In this document: in pieces, positions 6,960-13,945 of the stretch
How positions within the stretch are numbered: position 1 is the stretch's first letter
Layout: the number at the start of each line of letters is the position of its first letter
Origin: Pseudooctadecabacter sp.
GTDB lineage: Bacteria > Pseudomonadota > Alphaproteobacteria > Rhodobacterales > Rhodobacteraceae
Length of the DNA: 19,711 bases
NCBI GenBank assembly: GCA_020628265.1
Contig: JAHDFG010000010.1
Coordinates: 1 to 19,711, forward strand
Direction: 5' to 3'
The notes under the pieces: model-generated
Database searches by the model: none
What the model saw: only the letters and a program-made list of their open reading frames with translations
What the model was told of the DNA's origin: nothing
Made by a program: the position numbers and the translations under genes

Positions 6960-7690
6960 GCATCGGGTGCGGGCAGCACTGTGAAATAGGTGTCTAGGAT
7001 CGGGATGATGCGTGTGATGGGTTCCTGCCATTGGTCCATCGTCAGGCCAACAGAATGGGCCGAGACTCGGAAAGGTCCGTGCCGGAAGGTCACGATCGCC
7101 ATTGCATCCCGTTCTGAATACTTGTCGACCACAAAAACCGCCTGAGGCTCGAAACCCTCAGGTGTGAGGTGAACGTGGTACTGCCAATATGCGCCCCAGT
7201 CACAGCTTTCGGGAGGGATGTAGTCCAATCCTTCGACGGTTCGTTCCGTTTCGCAGATCGACCTGTCCGACAAGAGAGGGGCAGTCAAGTCGACATAGTT
7301 GCCCAAAGCATAAATCCTGAAAGTGACTGGGCGGTCTGACCATTCGGTGGGCACCTCAAACCAACGACATACGCGGGGGTCGTTGTGCCAACCTGTGTCG
7401 CATTTCCGGAACGGCGCATCCGCAGGGATCATCACCCCGAACCCTGCCAGCAGCGACGGGTCGCTGGTCCGCGATGGAGCGAGGTATCTGGTGTGGTCAA
7501 AGGGGCTTGCCGCGTTTTCCAAGGCGTAGGTGATGTGGGTCCACGCAAGCGGAGCAAATAAGCAAGCCGCTAAGGCAACAAGGCCGGTGAGCGCGAGCTT
7601 CCACTTGTAAAACGCGAGGATCAAAAGGCCGATCAGCGCAATCGCAAGCACGACGACGGCCAGAATAGCCCCGAAGCCGCTAGCGATCAT
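6956..7690 (-). CDS. membrane-anchored protein of unknown function
   Basis: Unrecognised protein of 244 residues. Two hydrophobic helices lie at the N-terminus (about 5-28 and 31-50) with a short basic turn (YKWK) between; the remaining 190 residues are hydrophilic. In that part Cys97, Cys108, Cys146 and Cys163 could form two disulfides if it faces the periplasm, which the helix hairpin does not settle. Aromatic-rich stretches (WGAYWQYHVHLTPEGFEP, MDQWQEPITRIIPI) suggest a beta-rich domain. It begins four bases after the stop of the glycosyltransferase gene, so the two are almost certainly one transcript. Its TAG stop lies on the palindrome CTAG shared with the convergent RAYT-like gene. No enzymatic motif is visible. 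Confidence 0.7.
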   Translation of the reverse strand: MIASGFGAILAVVVLAIALIGLLILAFYKWKLALTGLVALAACLFAPLAWTHITYALENAASPFDHTRYLAPSRTSDPSLLAGFGVMIPADAPFRKCDTGWHNDPRVCRWFEVPTEWSDRPVTFRIYALGNYVDLTAPLLSDRSICETERTVEGLDYIPPESCDWGAYWQYHVHLTPEGFEPQAVFVVDKYSERDAMAIVTFRHGPFRVSAHSVGLTMDQWQEPITRIIPILDTYFTVLPAPDA

Positions 7691-7694
7691 GGTG

Positions 7695-8561
7695 CTAGAA
7701 CCACTGCCCGGGTTCCATCAGCCCCAAGTCCAGCAGTTGTTGTGAGTGCCATTCGAACGCCGTTGAATTGTGCCACTTGAACGTCTCGATCTCGAACGTG
7801 GAACCGGGGTTACGCTTGAGCGCCTTGGCCGTGCGGAAGGAACAGACAGCTGCTGTCAGGTTGTGGTGCCACGGACAGGAATAGGTGTTGTATTCGGGGT
7901 CGCTGAAGGTGTGATCCTCGCTAAAGACCAGCCCGGGCTTGTTGCGGAAGATCGACACGCGGTCGATCCGGCGGCGGGGCACAGGGATGTGTTCTTCGAA
8001 CCGCCACCGGAGACCGCCGAAGAAATCAAGCTGCCGGTCCAGATCGTTGTTCCAGCGGTCTTTACGGGCCAACGCGTAGTAGCCGGTCTTGTCCAGATGC
8101 GCGTCTTCGATGCACACGGCGTTGGGGTGTTGCCACAAATCGCCGGTGTAAAGGTCCACGACATAGGTCAGGATCGTGTCGCGGCGCTCCTCAACGTTGA
8201 AGGCGATCATCTCGCCAACAGAGCGGTGTTCGCAGAATGGATAGAACAGGAATTCCGAATTGTAGCAGTAGTAGATCCACAGATCGCCCGTGGCTTTCAT
8301 CACACCGTTGACCGCGGCCCCCAAGGCGTTGGGTTGCAGCATGTTGTAGCTGACGCGGATGATATCCTCGGCCACGTCTTCGGCGATGTCGAATTCCGGC
8401 ATGGCAAAGACGATCACATGTTTGAAGCCAATGCCAAGGTGGTGACGGATGGTGGCATCCAGTTCGACCTCATCTTCTGCGAAGATAAGGGCGATTGGCC
8501 CTTTGACGATCTTGGGCGCGCCATCTTTGAGGAAGCTGGCAAGGTCGGGATGGTGGATCAT
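7695..8561 (-). CDS. glycosyltransferase family 2-like protein, Rhodobacterales type
   Basis: Predicted cytosolic glycosyltransferase-like protein of 288 residues. The N-terminal part, IALIFAEDEVELDATIRHHL (23-42) followed by GFKHVIVFAMPEFD, has the strand-helix-strand pattern of the Glyco_tranf_2_4 group, in which the acidic cluster after the first strand binds the nucleotide sugar. The remainder is rich in conserved-looking aromatic and acidic segments: DLWIYYCYNSEFLFYPF, RQLDFFGGLRWRFEEH, CPWHHNLTAAVCSFRTAKAL and the terminal EWHSQQLLDLGLMEPGQWF. I know this pattern from unnamed Rhodobacterales proteins, without an established substrate. It is divergent from miaB across 118 bases and leads the membrane-anchored gene downstream. 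The start at 8561 fits the family; its ribosome site is poor. Confidence 0.75.
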   Translation of the reverse strand: MIHHPDLASFLKDGAPKIVKGPIALIFAEDEVELDATIRHHLGIGFKHVIVFAMPEFDIAEDVAEDIIRVSYNMLQPNALGAAVNGVMKATGDLWIYYCYNSEFLFYPFCEHRSVGEMIAFNVEERRDTILTYVVDLYTGDLWQHPNAVCIEDAHLDKTGYYALARKDRWNNDLDRQLDFFGGLRWRFEEHIPVPRRRIDRVSIFRNKPGLVFSEDHTFSDPEYNTYSCPWHHNLTAAVCSFRTAKALKRNPGSTFEIETFKWHNSTAFEWHSQQLLDLGLMEPGQWF

Positions 8562-8679
8562 GGGGTGTGCTCTGCCTTTTGCGGCTTAATGTCCGGTAAA
8601 TCACGGTTCATTGCAAGCGTCGCAGGGCTGGGGTAGACGCGGGCGCAATCCCGCAATTGCACCCGTTTAAGGTTGTCCC

Positions 8680-9999
8680 ATGTCCGACCCCAAGAAGCTC
8701 TTTATCAAGACCTATGGCTGTCAGATGAACGTCTATGACAGTGAACGCATGGCCGAAGCGCTAGGCGGGCAGGGCTATGTGGAAACGCAAAGCCCCGATG
8801 ATGCGGATATGATCCTGCTGAACACCTGCCACATTCGCGAAAAGGCGGCTGAAAAGGTCTATTCGGAACTGGGGCGATTTAAGGGACTGAAGGCCGAGAA
8901 GCCGGACCTTAAGATCGGAGTCGCTGGCTGCGTGGCCCAAGCCGAGGGCGAAGAGATTATGCGCCGGCAGCCCATGGTCGATCTGGTTGTAGGCCCGCAA
9001 AGCTATCACCGCCTGCCTGCGATGGAAGAGGCTGTGGGCAAGGGCGAAAAGGCGCTGGATACGGATTTCCCGCTCGATGATAAATTCGACACGCTGAAAA
9101 CCCGCCCCAAGGCCAAGCGTGGCCCGACCGCGTTCCTGACGGTGCAGGAAGGCTGCGACAAATTCTGCGCCTTCTGCGTGGTCCCCTATACCCGTGGTGC
9201 CGAAGTCAGCCGACCCGCTGAGCGTATCGTCCGCGAAGCGCAGGAATTGGTTGAGGCCGGTGTGCGTGAAATCACGTTGCTAGGCCAGAACGTGAATGCC
9301 TACCACGGGCACGAAGGCGGCTTGGCCGGCTTGATCTGGGCGCTCGACAAAGTCGACGGGTTGGAGCGTATCCGTTTTACCACGTCCCACCCCAACGACA
9401 TGGACGACGCGTTGATCGAGGCCCACGGCACCTGTGACAAGTTGATGCCCTATCTGCACTTGCCCGTTCAATCCGGCAGTGACCGTATCCTGAAGGCCAT
9501 GAACCGCAAACACACGCGCGATCAGTATTTCCGTTTGATCGAGCGCATCCGCGATGCACGGCCTGATCTGTTGTTGTCCGGCGACTTTATCGTGGGCTTC
9601 CCCGGTGAGACGGAAGAGGATTTCGAAGACACGATGGACCTGATCCGCACTGTGCACTACGGGCAGGCGTATTCGTTTAAATACTCGACACGGCCCGGAA
9701 CACCCGCTGCTGAGAAACCCCAGCTGCCGGATGATGTGATGGACGACCGCTTGCAGCGGCTGCAGGCACTTCTGCGCGAACAGCAGAAGGCGTCGCAGGA
9801 TGCGATGGTTGGAAAGACCGTCACCGTCCTGTTTGAGAAAGCAGGGCGCGAGCAGGGCCAGATGATCGGCAAGTCAGAACACCTTCATGCAGTTTTCGCC
9901 GAAGCGCCAGACGTAGCTGTGGGTGACCTGCGTCAGGTTGCAGTGACACAGTCCGCTCCGAACTCCCTTGGCGGCACGCTGCTGGCTTCGGCAGGATAA
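8680..9999 (+). CDS. miaB: tRNA-2-methylthio-N6-dimethylallyladenosine synthase (MiaB)
   Basis: Radical-SAM methylthiotransferase that adds a methylthio group to C2 of i6A37 in tRNAs reading codons that start with U. 439 residues. All three regions are visible: the N-terminal UPF0004 domain with cluster-binding Cys14 (TYGCQMN), Cys50 (LLNTCHIREKA) and Cys84 (VAGCVAQ); the radical-SAM domain with CxxxCxxC at 159-166 (GCDKFCAFC); and a C-terminal TRAM domain from about 375. VVPYTRG and GQNVNAY, typical of MiaB, are present. AAGG lies eight bases before the ATG. It opens the cluster that continues, after an inserted gene pair, with phoH, ybeY, corC and lnt. It consumes SAM, made by metK downstream. 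Confidence 0.97.
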   Translation: MSDPKKLFIKTYGCQMNVYDSERMAEALGGQGYVETQSPDDADMILLNTCHIREKAAEKVYSELGRFKGLKAEKPDLKIGVAGCVAQAEGEEIMRRQPMVDLVVGPQSYHRLPAMEEAVGKGEKALDTDFPLDDKFDTLKTRPKAKRGPTAFLTVQEGCDKFCAFCVVPYTRGAEVSRPAERIVREAQELVEAGVREITLLGQNVNAYHGHEGGLAGLIWALDKVDGLERIRFTTSHPNDMDDALIEAHGTCDKLMPYLHLPVQSGSDRILKAMNRKHTRDQYFRLIERIRDARPDLLLSGDFIVGFPGETEEDFEDTMDLIRTVHYGQAYSFKYSTRPGTPAAEKPQLPDDVMDDRLQRLQALLREQQKASQDAMVGKTVTVLFEKAGREQGQMIGKSEHLHAVFAEAPDVAVGDLRQVAVTQSAPNSLGGTLLASAG

Positions 10000-10100
10000 A
10001 CCCTGATCTCTCCAGCAGTTAGGCCCCATTGTTCGCGCACACCTATGACGGGTGCTCTTGCGTGCATTCGCAGCAATCCATCGCAGAAATCGGCATTGTT

Positions 10101-10124
10101 GCTAAACTAGACACAATATTTAGC
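10101..10124. promoter_or_regulatory. AT-rich inverted repeat upstream of the OmpA-like gene, possible operator
   Basis: GCTAAA at 10101-10106 and TTTAGC at 10119-10124 form a perfect 6-bp inverted repeat with a 12-base AT-rich centre. It lies about 130 bases before the OmpA-like start, inside the 252-base gap after miaB, where the gene pair's promoter should be. This gap is more AT-rich than its surroundings and holds no convincing gene. Binding protein unknown. Confidence 0.35.
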
Positions 10125-10251
10125 GAATTTCCCTTTCATTCTTGCGGTTTATCAGTAACCATAACGCATTATGAGACTGCTGCGGCTGGCAAACGCCAAC
10201 AGGCGGGCCAACACGCGACGTGTGGACGAAAAGACCAGTGGGGGACATTGG

Positions 10252-10827
10252 ATGTCGAAAGTAATGGATTTAATCAGGTGCGGCATCGCTGCACTGGTTG
10301 TGCTGGGGACGGCGTTGCCGGTCGCTGCACAGCAATCAATGACGGCGCCGCGGGGCGAACCTGTAGGGCGCATTCAGTGGGGTGTCTGGATTGACCCTGA
10401 CGGCTGCATGCACTGGATGGCCGATGGCGGCATCGAACAATATCAGGTCAACCGTCTGGACCCTGAAACAGGTCGTCCGGTCTGCATGAAGATCAACACC
10501 TGCTTTGAGGGCAACACGGATGCGATGTTCCACACGGACAGCGCCCGTCTGACCAACCAGGCACGTGCTCGTTTGCAGCAGGTCTTCAGCCAGCAGGGCG
10601 TGTTCGGCTATGCCGTTTACGGTCACACCGACAGCCGCGCTTCGCATGAGTACAACCAGCGCCTGTCCGAGCACCGTGCTCGCGCAGTTGCAGATGTCGG
10701 TCGTAGCGTTGGCGCGATGATCGAACGTGAAATCGGCTTTGGCGAGACCCGCCCCGTGGCCTCCAATTCAACACACGCTGGCATGGCGCAAAACCGCCGT
10801 GTCGAAGTGATCTGCTACCGGTGGTAA
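10252..10827 (+). CDS. OmpA-domain envelope protein with PDGC...PVC module
   Basis: Exported protein of 191 residues. A signal peptide covers MSKVMDLIRCGIAALVVLGT and the next few residues, with likely cleavage after VAA at 26. Residues 44-78 form a compact module, from GVWIDPDGC (44-52) to NRLDPETGRPVC (67-78). Residues 85-188 are an OmpA/MotB-type peptidoglycan-binding domain: VYGHTDSRASHEYNQRLSEH (122-141) then RARAVADV, and the terminal NRRVEV. The ATG at 10252 has GGGGGA six bases upstream; an in-frame ATG at 10171 would add an Arg-rich, non-signal leader. The next gene starts two bases after this stop and carries the same module. The protein probably sits in the periplasm or outer membrane bound to the wall. 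The module's role is unknown. Confidence 0.85.
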   Translation: MSKVMDLIRCGIAALVVLGTALPVAAQQSMTAPRGEPVGRIQWGVWIDPDGCMHWMADGGIEQYQVNRLDPETGRPVCMKINTCFEGNTDAMFHTDSARLTNQARARLQQVFSQQGVFGYAVYGHTDSRASHEYNQRLSEHRARAVADVGRSVGAMIEREIGFGETRPVASNSTHAGMAQNRRVEVICYRW

Positions 10828-10829
10828 TC

Positions 10830-11258
10830 ATGAACATTGCAAAACTTACAATCATGACCGTCGCCGTTGGCAGCCTTGCTGCTTGTAGCGTTGAAGGTAC
10901 ACGTGCCTATCAGGGCACTGGCGATTTCATCGCCGTTGCAGGCGACCTTGGCCGCGATGCGACGTCCAACATCAACGACAATGCCGGTGTCGCCGTGACG
11001 CCTGACGGCTGTCAGGCTTGGATCATCGACGATGGTGTGGATGGCCGTGCCTCCAACCGTCTGGACCCTGTCTCGGGCCTGCCGGTCTGTGCGGGTGAGC
11101 CGGGCGTGGTTTACGGCCCCTACCAGAGCTCTTCGGAAGGCATCGTCGACCGTGTACCAGGAGAACCGGTACCCGTCCGCGTGGAACAGGTTCCTGTGCG
11201 CACGCAGACAGGTCACTTCCACACCGTGCACCCAGTGGAACAACAGCACGGCTGGTAG
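10830..11258 (+). CDS. small lipoprotein sharing the PDGC...PVC module
   Basis: Predicted lipoprotein of 142 residues. The signal peptide ends in a lipobox LAAC with Cys19 as the lipidated residue (MNIAKLTIMTVAVGSLAAC). Residues 53-87 repeat the module of the preceding protein without gaps: GVAVTPDGC (53-61), an acidic DDG, then NRLDPVSGLPVC (76-87); by hand count 18 of 35 positions are identical. The C-terminal tail is Val/Pro/Gln-rich and ends in several His (GHFHTVHPVEQQHGW). A GTG nine bases upstream in frame is an alternative start, but the ATG at 10830 gives a standard signal peptide. The start lies two bases after the OmpA-like stop, so translation is likely coupled. A strong terminator follows 22 bases on. 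Confidence 0.8.
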   Translation: MNIAKLTIMTVAVGSLAACSVEGTRAYQGTGDFIAVAGDLGRDATSNINDNAGVAVTPDGCQAWIIDDGVDGRASNRLDPVSGLPVCAGEPGVVYGPYQSSSEGIVDRVPGEPVPVRVEQVPVRTQTGHFHTVHPVEQQHGW

Positions 11259-11280
11259 CACAATTGATCAGCAAAATAGG

Positions 11281-11310
11281 GGGGCTGCGGAACACCGCGG
11301 CCCCTTTTTT
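11281..11310 (+). terminator. strong Rho-independent terminator
   Basis: GGGGCTGCGG (11281-11290) pairs with CCGCGGCCCC (11295-11304) over ten base pairs with one G-U, loop AACA, followed by six T. It ends the OmpA-like/lipoprotein unit and separates it from phoH, so this pair is a transcription unit of its own inside the miaB-lnt cluster. Confidence 0.92.
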
Positions 11311-11342
11311 CGTTTCAAAATGGTGACAATTCGCCATCACGT

Positions 11343-11362
11343 CTTGCGCCTCGCGTCGCAAG
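11343..11362 (+). other. inverted repeat in the phoH leader
   Basis: CTTGCG (11343-11348) and CGCAAG (11357-11362) flank eight bases. It lies between the terminator and the phoH ribosome site, in the region that must hold the phoH promoter or leader. No T-run follows. Function not known. Confidence 0.3.
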
Positions 11363-11401
11363 CCGCCACCATCAAGAAAACCACCTAAGCCGGAGATTTG
11401 A

Positions 11402-12439
11402 TTGGCCCTCAAAACCCCACCGAGCAGCCCCAAGAGTGAGCAGCCCCCGACCGCGTATGAACAGGATGCAGCCCCTGTTGTGCTGGAGTTCCCCGACAAC
11501 TTTCTGTTGATTGATTTATGCGGTGAACATGACCGCAACCTTGCAGATATAGAGCTAAAGCTCGGCGTTCAGATTTTGCGACGCGGCAACCAGCTGTCCA
11601 TTCATGGAGAGCCCGAAGCGCAGGCCGAAGCGGCTGAGGTTTTGCAATCTCTCTATGAACGCCTCGAAGCGGGTCGGGCCGTGGAACCGGCTGACATTGA
11701 CCGCGAAGTGCGGATGGGGGCCTCCGAGAAGGGCACCGGCAGCCCTGCGGGCGACCAGATGGACCTCATTCCCGGCGACCGCGTTGAGATCAAAACGCGC
11801 AAAAAGATGGTCGAGCCGCGCACAGCGGCACAAAAGGCCTATGTCAAATCGCTGTTTGAGAATGAACTTGCCTTCGGGATTGGACCAGCGGGGACGGGTA
11901 AGACCTATCTGGCGGTCGCCGTGGGGGTGAACCTGTTCATCGGTGGCCACGTGGACCGGATCATCCTGAGCCGTCCTGCCGTGGAAGCCGGTGAAAAGCT
12001 CGGCTACCTGCCTGGTGATATGAAGGACAAAGTCGATCCCTATATGCAGCCGCTTTATGATGCGTTGAACGATTTTCTGCCTTCGAAACAGGTCACCAAA
12101 CTGATCGAAGAAAAGAAGATTGAAATCGCGCCCTTGGCCTTCATGCGTGGGCGCACCTTGTCACGGTCTTTCGTGGTGCTGGACGAGGCGCAGAACGCCA
12201 CGACCATGCAGATGAAGATGTTCCTGACCCGTTTGGGCGAAGGTAGCCGCATGGTGATCACGGGCGACCGCACGCAGGTGGACTTGCCGCGTGGTGTGTC
12301 ATCAGGCCTGCGGGATGCAGAACGTCTGTTGGCCAAGATCCCCAAGATCGGCTTCAACTACTTCACGTCCAAAGACGTCGTGCGCCATCCGCTGGTCGCC
12401 GCTATCATCGAGGCATATGAGGCCGATGACCCAAAATAG
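11402..12439 (+). CDS. phoH: PhoH-family ATPase (YbeZ)
   Basis: Cytosolic P-loop ATPase of 345 residues, the PhoH/YbeZ type that works with YbeY in RNA and ribosome maturation. An N-terminal KH-like RNA-binding region spans about 30-95. Walker A is GPAGTGKT at 161-168 and Walker B FVVLDE at 257-262, followed by AQNATTMQMKMFLTRLG and VITGDRTQVDLP, all hallmarks of the family. Translation appears to start at TTG: GGAG at 11392-11395 sits six bases before it, and the reading MALKTPPSS fits relatives. Downstream, ybeY follows after an intergenic repeat. The name reflects phosphate-starvation induction in E. coli; a phosphate box was not seen here. Confidence 0.94.
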   Translation: MALKTPPSSPKSEQPPTAYEQDAAPVVLEFPDNFLLIDLCGEHDRNLADIELKLGVQILRRGNQLSIHGEPEAQAEAAEVLQSLYERLEAGRAVEPADIDREVRMGASEKGTGSPAGDQMDLIPGDRVEIKTRKKMVEPRTAAQKAYVKSLFENELAFGIGPAGTGKTYLAVAVGVNLFIGGHVDRIILSRPAVEAGEKLGYLPGDMKDKVDPYMQPLYDALNDFLPSKQVTKLIEEKKIEIAPLAFMRGRTLSRSFVVLDEAQNATTMQMKMFLTRLGEGSRMVITGDRTQVDLPRGVSSGLRDAERLLAKIPKIGFNYFTSKDVVRHPLVAAIIEAYEADDPK

Positions 12440-12440
12440 G

Positions 12441-12500
12441 CTTCTTTGGCTTTCAAATATCCCGGGGGGAGTCCAAAGGACGGGGGGCAGCGCCCCCCTG
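12441..12500 (+). repeat. mosaic intergenic repeat, copy A
   Basis: The stretch starts with CTTCTTTGGCTTTCAAATAT and CCCGGGGGG, then has two hairpins: GTCC-AAA-GGAC (12471-12481) and GGGGGGC-AGC-GCCCCCC (12482-12498). The same order of elements occurs in reverse orientation at about 17600-17662 with different stem sequences. It fills the whole gap between phoH and ybeY, so the second hairpin occupies the place of the ybeY ribosome site. I have seen this type of segment between genes in other Rhodobacterales; it has no T-run and is not a standard terminator. Confidence 0.7.
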
Positions 12501-12505
12501 AGCCC

Positions 12506-13003
12506 ATGCCTTTGAGCTCTCACATCGACATCCTGATCGAAGATCCCCGCTGGGAGGGTCTGACGCCCTTGGCCGGCCGCGCCGTTGCCGCCGCTTTGGA
12601 GGGCGTGGGATTGGAGCCGACATCGTTCGAGATCAGCCTGCTGGCCTGTGATGACGTGCGTATTGCCAAGCTGAACGAGGATTTCCGTCAGAAGGGCCAG
12701 CCGACGAACGTCCTGTCGTGGCCGTCGGACGAACGCGGGGCCATGGCCGACGGCGAAATGCCTGTTCCGCCGCAGCTGCCCATGGATGCCGAATTGGGCG
12801 ATATTGCCATTTCCTATGACACCTGTGCGCGGGAGGCCGCCGAAGCGGGAAAACCGTTCGAGGATCATGTGACCCATCTTTTGGTCCACGGAACCCTGCA
12901 TTTGTTGGGCTTTGATCACATTCGGGACCGCGATGCGGCCCTTATGGAAGGATTGGAGACAGAAATACTTGGCAAACTGGACATCCCTGACCCATATTCG
13001 TAA
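12506..13003 (+). CDS. ybeY: endoribonuclease YbeY (16S rRNA maturation)
   Basis: Zinc-dependent single-strand endoribonuclease for 16S rRNA 3' processing and ribosome quality control, partner of PhoH/YbeZ. 165 residues. The metal site HGTLHLLGFDH has His128, His132 and His138 in the family's H-x3-H-x5-H spacing. NEDFRQKGQPTNVLSWP (57-73) and LGDIAIS (98-104) are also typical. The ATG at 12506 is chosen because residues from MPLSSHIDILIED on resemble the family; an in-frame TTG at 12446 would translate the intergenic repeat. No Shine-Dalgarno is visible: the upstream bases form a GC hairpin, so the start may depend on translation from phoH or be inefficient. corC follows 50 bases on. Confidence 0.93.
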   Translation: MPLSSHIDILIEDPRWEGLTPLAGRAVAAALEGVGLEPTSFEISLLACDDVRIAKLNEDFRQKGQPTNVLSWPSDERGAMADGEMPVPPQLPMDAELGDIAISYDTCAREAAEAGKPFEDHVTHLLVHGTLHLLGFDHIRDRDAALMEGLETEILGKLDIPDPYS

Positions 13004-13053
13004 GGACATGGCCTTGGGCTGCACCTTTGCGGCCTTATTTGGAAACGGAGAAG

Positions 13054-13941
13054 ATGGGCGACACGACCGACGGGTCCTCTAGTGCGGCGCACAGCGCGCA
13101 GCCAGACCCCAAACAACAGACGAGTGATCGCGGCTTTTTTGGCCGCATTGTTGAGGCGCTCAGCCCCTCGGACACCCCCGAAGACGTAACGCCTGTGACA
13201 GGCTACGGGCCGCCCACAGAAGTGCGCGGCATGATCAACCTGCGCAACAAGCGGGTCGAAGACGTGATGATCCCGAAGGTGGATGTGATTGCCGTGCCGT
13301 CCACCATCAGCCGTGACGATCTGGTTCAGGTGTTCCGTGACAGCGGCCAGACACGCTTGCCGGTCTTTGACGGCACATTGGATACGCCCATCGGCTTTGT
13401 TCACATGAAGGATTTTGCGCTCAAGCACGGGTTCAACGGGTCTTCCAAGACCTTCGATATGCGGGCGCTGACGCGCGAATTGCTTTTCGTGCCACCGTCG
13501 ATGCCTTTGGGCGTGTTGCTGCAAAAGATGCAAAGCGACCGGATTCACATGGCCTTGGTGATCGACGAATACGGCGGTACGGATGGTCTGGTCACCATCG
13601 AGGACCTGATCGAACAGGTCGTCGGTGAGATTGAAGACGAACACGACACGGATGAGGCCGATCTTTGGGTCGTCGAGAAACCTGGCGTCTATCTGGCTGA
13701 GGCCAAGTCTCCTGTCGAGGAGTTTGAAGCCGAAGTGGGTTTGCGCCTGACCGAGCACGACGAGATTGACGAGGAAGAGATCGACACTCTGGGCGGTCTG
13801 GTCTTCATGCTTGCTGGTCGCGTGCCGGCGCGTGGAGAGATGATCAAACACCCCGAAGGTCCCGAATTCGAGGTGATCGAGGCTGATCCCCGCCGGATCA
13901 AGCGGCTGAGGGTGCACGTCGACGGCGCTGCAAGCGGCTAG
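13054..13941 (+). CDS. CBS-domain hemolysin/CorC-type protein
   Basis: Cytosolic protein of 295 residues with a CBS-domain pair (about 69-195) and a C-terminal CorC_HlyC domain (about 205-290). RVEDVMIPKVDVIAV opens CBS1, and VIDEYGGTDGLVTIEDLIEQ (169-188), then VVGEI, closes CBS2; both are family signatures. It lacks the DUF21 membrane domain of the longer CNNM/CorB proteins, as is typical for the short form beside ybeY and lnt. In E. coli CorC is linked to magnesium/cobalt efflux; the molecular role of this form is unsettled, and 'hemolysin' names are historical. The N-terminal 45 residues are low-complexity and polar. GGAG ends four bases before the ATG at 13054. The lnt start follows four bases after its stop. 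Confidence 0.9.
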   Translation: MGDTTDGSSSAAHSAQPDPKQQTSDRGFFGRIVEALSPSDTPEDVTPVTGYGPPTEVRGMINLRNKRVEDVMIPKVDVIAVPSTISRDDLVQVFRDSGQTRLPVFDGTLDTPIGFVHMKDFALKHGFNGSSKTFDMRALTRELLFVPPSMPLGVLLQKMQSDRIHMALVIDEYGGTDGLVTIEDLIEQVVGEIEDEHDTDEADLWVVEKPGVYLAEAKSPVEEFEAEVGLRLTEHDEIDEEEIDTLGGLVFMLAGRVPARGEMIKHPEGPEFEVIEADPRRIKRLRVHVDGAASG

Positions 13942-13945
13942 GCCC

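Noticed and set aside
7770..8636. Open frame of 288 codons opposite the glycosyltransferase-like gene
   Set aside because: Both strands are open over the same length, but the minus-strand product has the glycosyltransferase pattern and a coherent neighbour, while the plus-strand one has none.
10171..10251. Longer start for the OmpA-like protein
   Set aside because: It would place an Arg/Asn-rich leader ahead of a good signal peptide, and GGGGGA supports the start at 10252.
12446..12505. N-terminal extension of YbeY from a TTG start
   Set aside because: It would translate the intergenic repeat; the peptide is Gly/Pro-rich and unlike YbeY.
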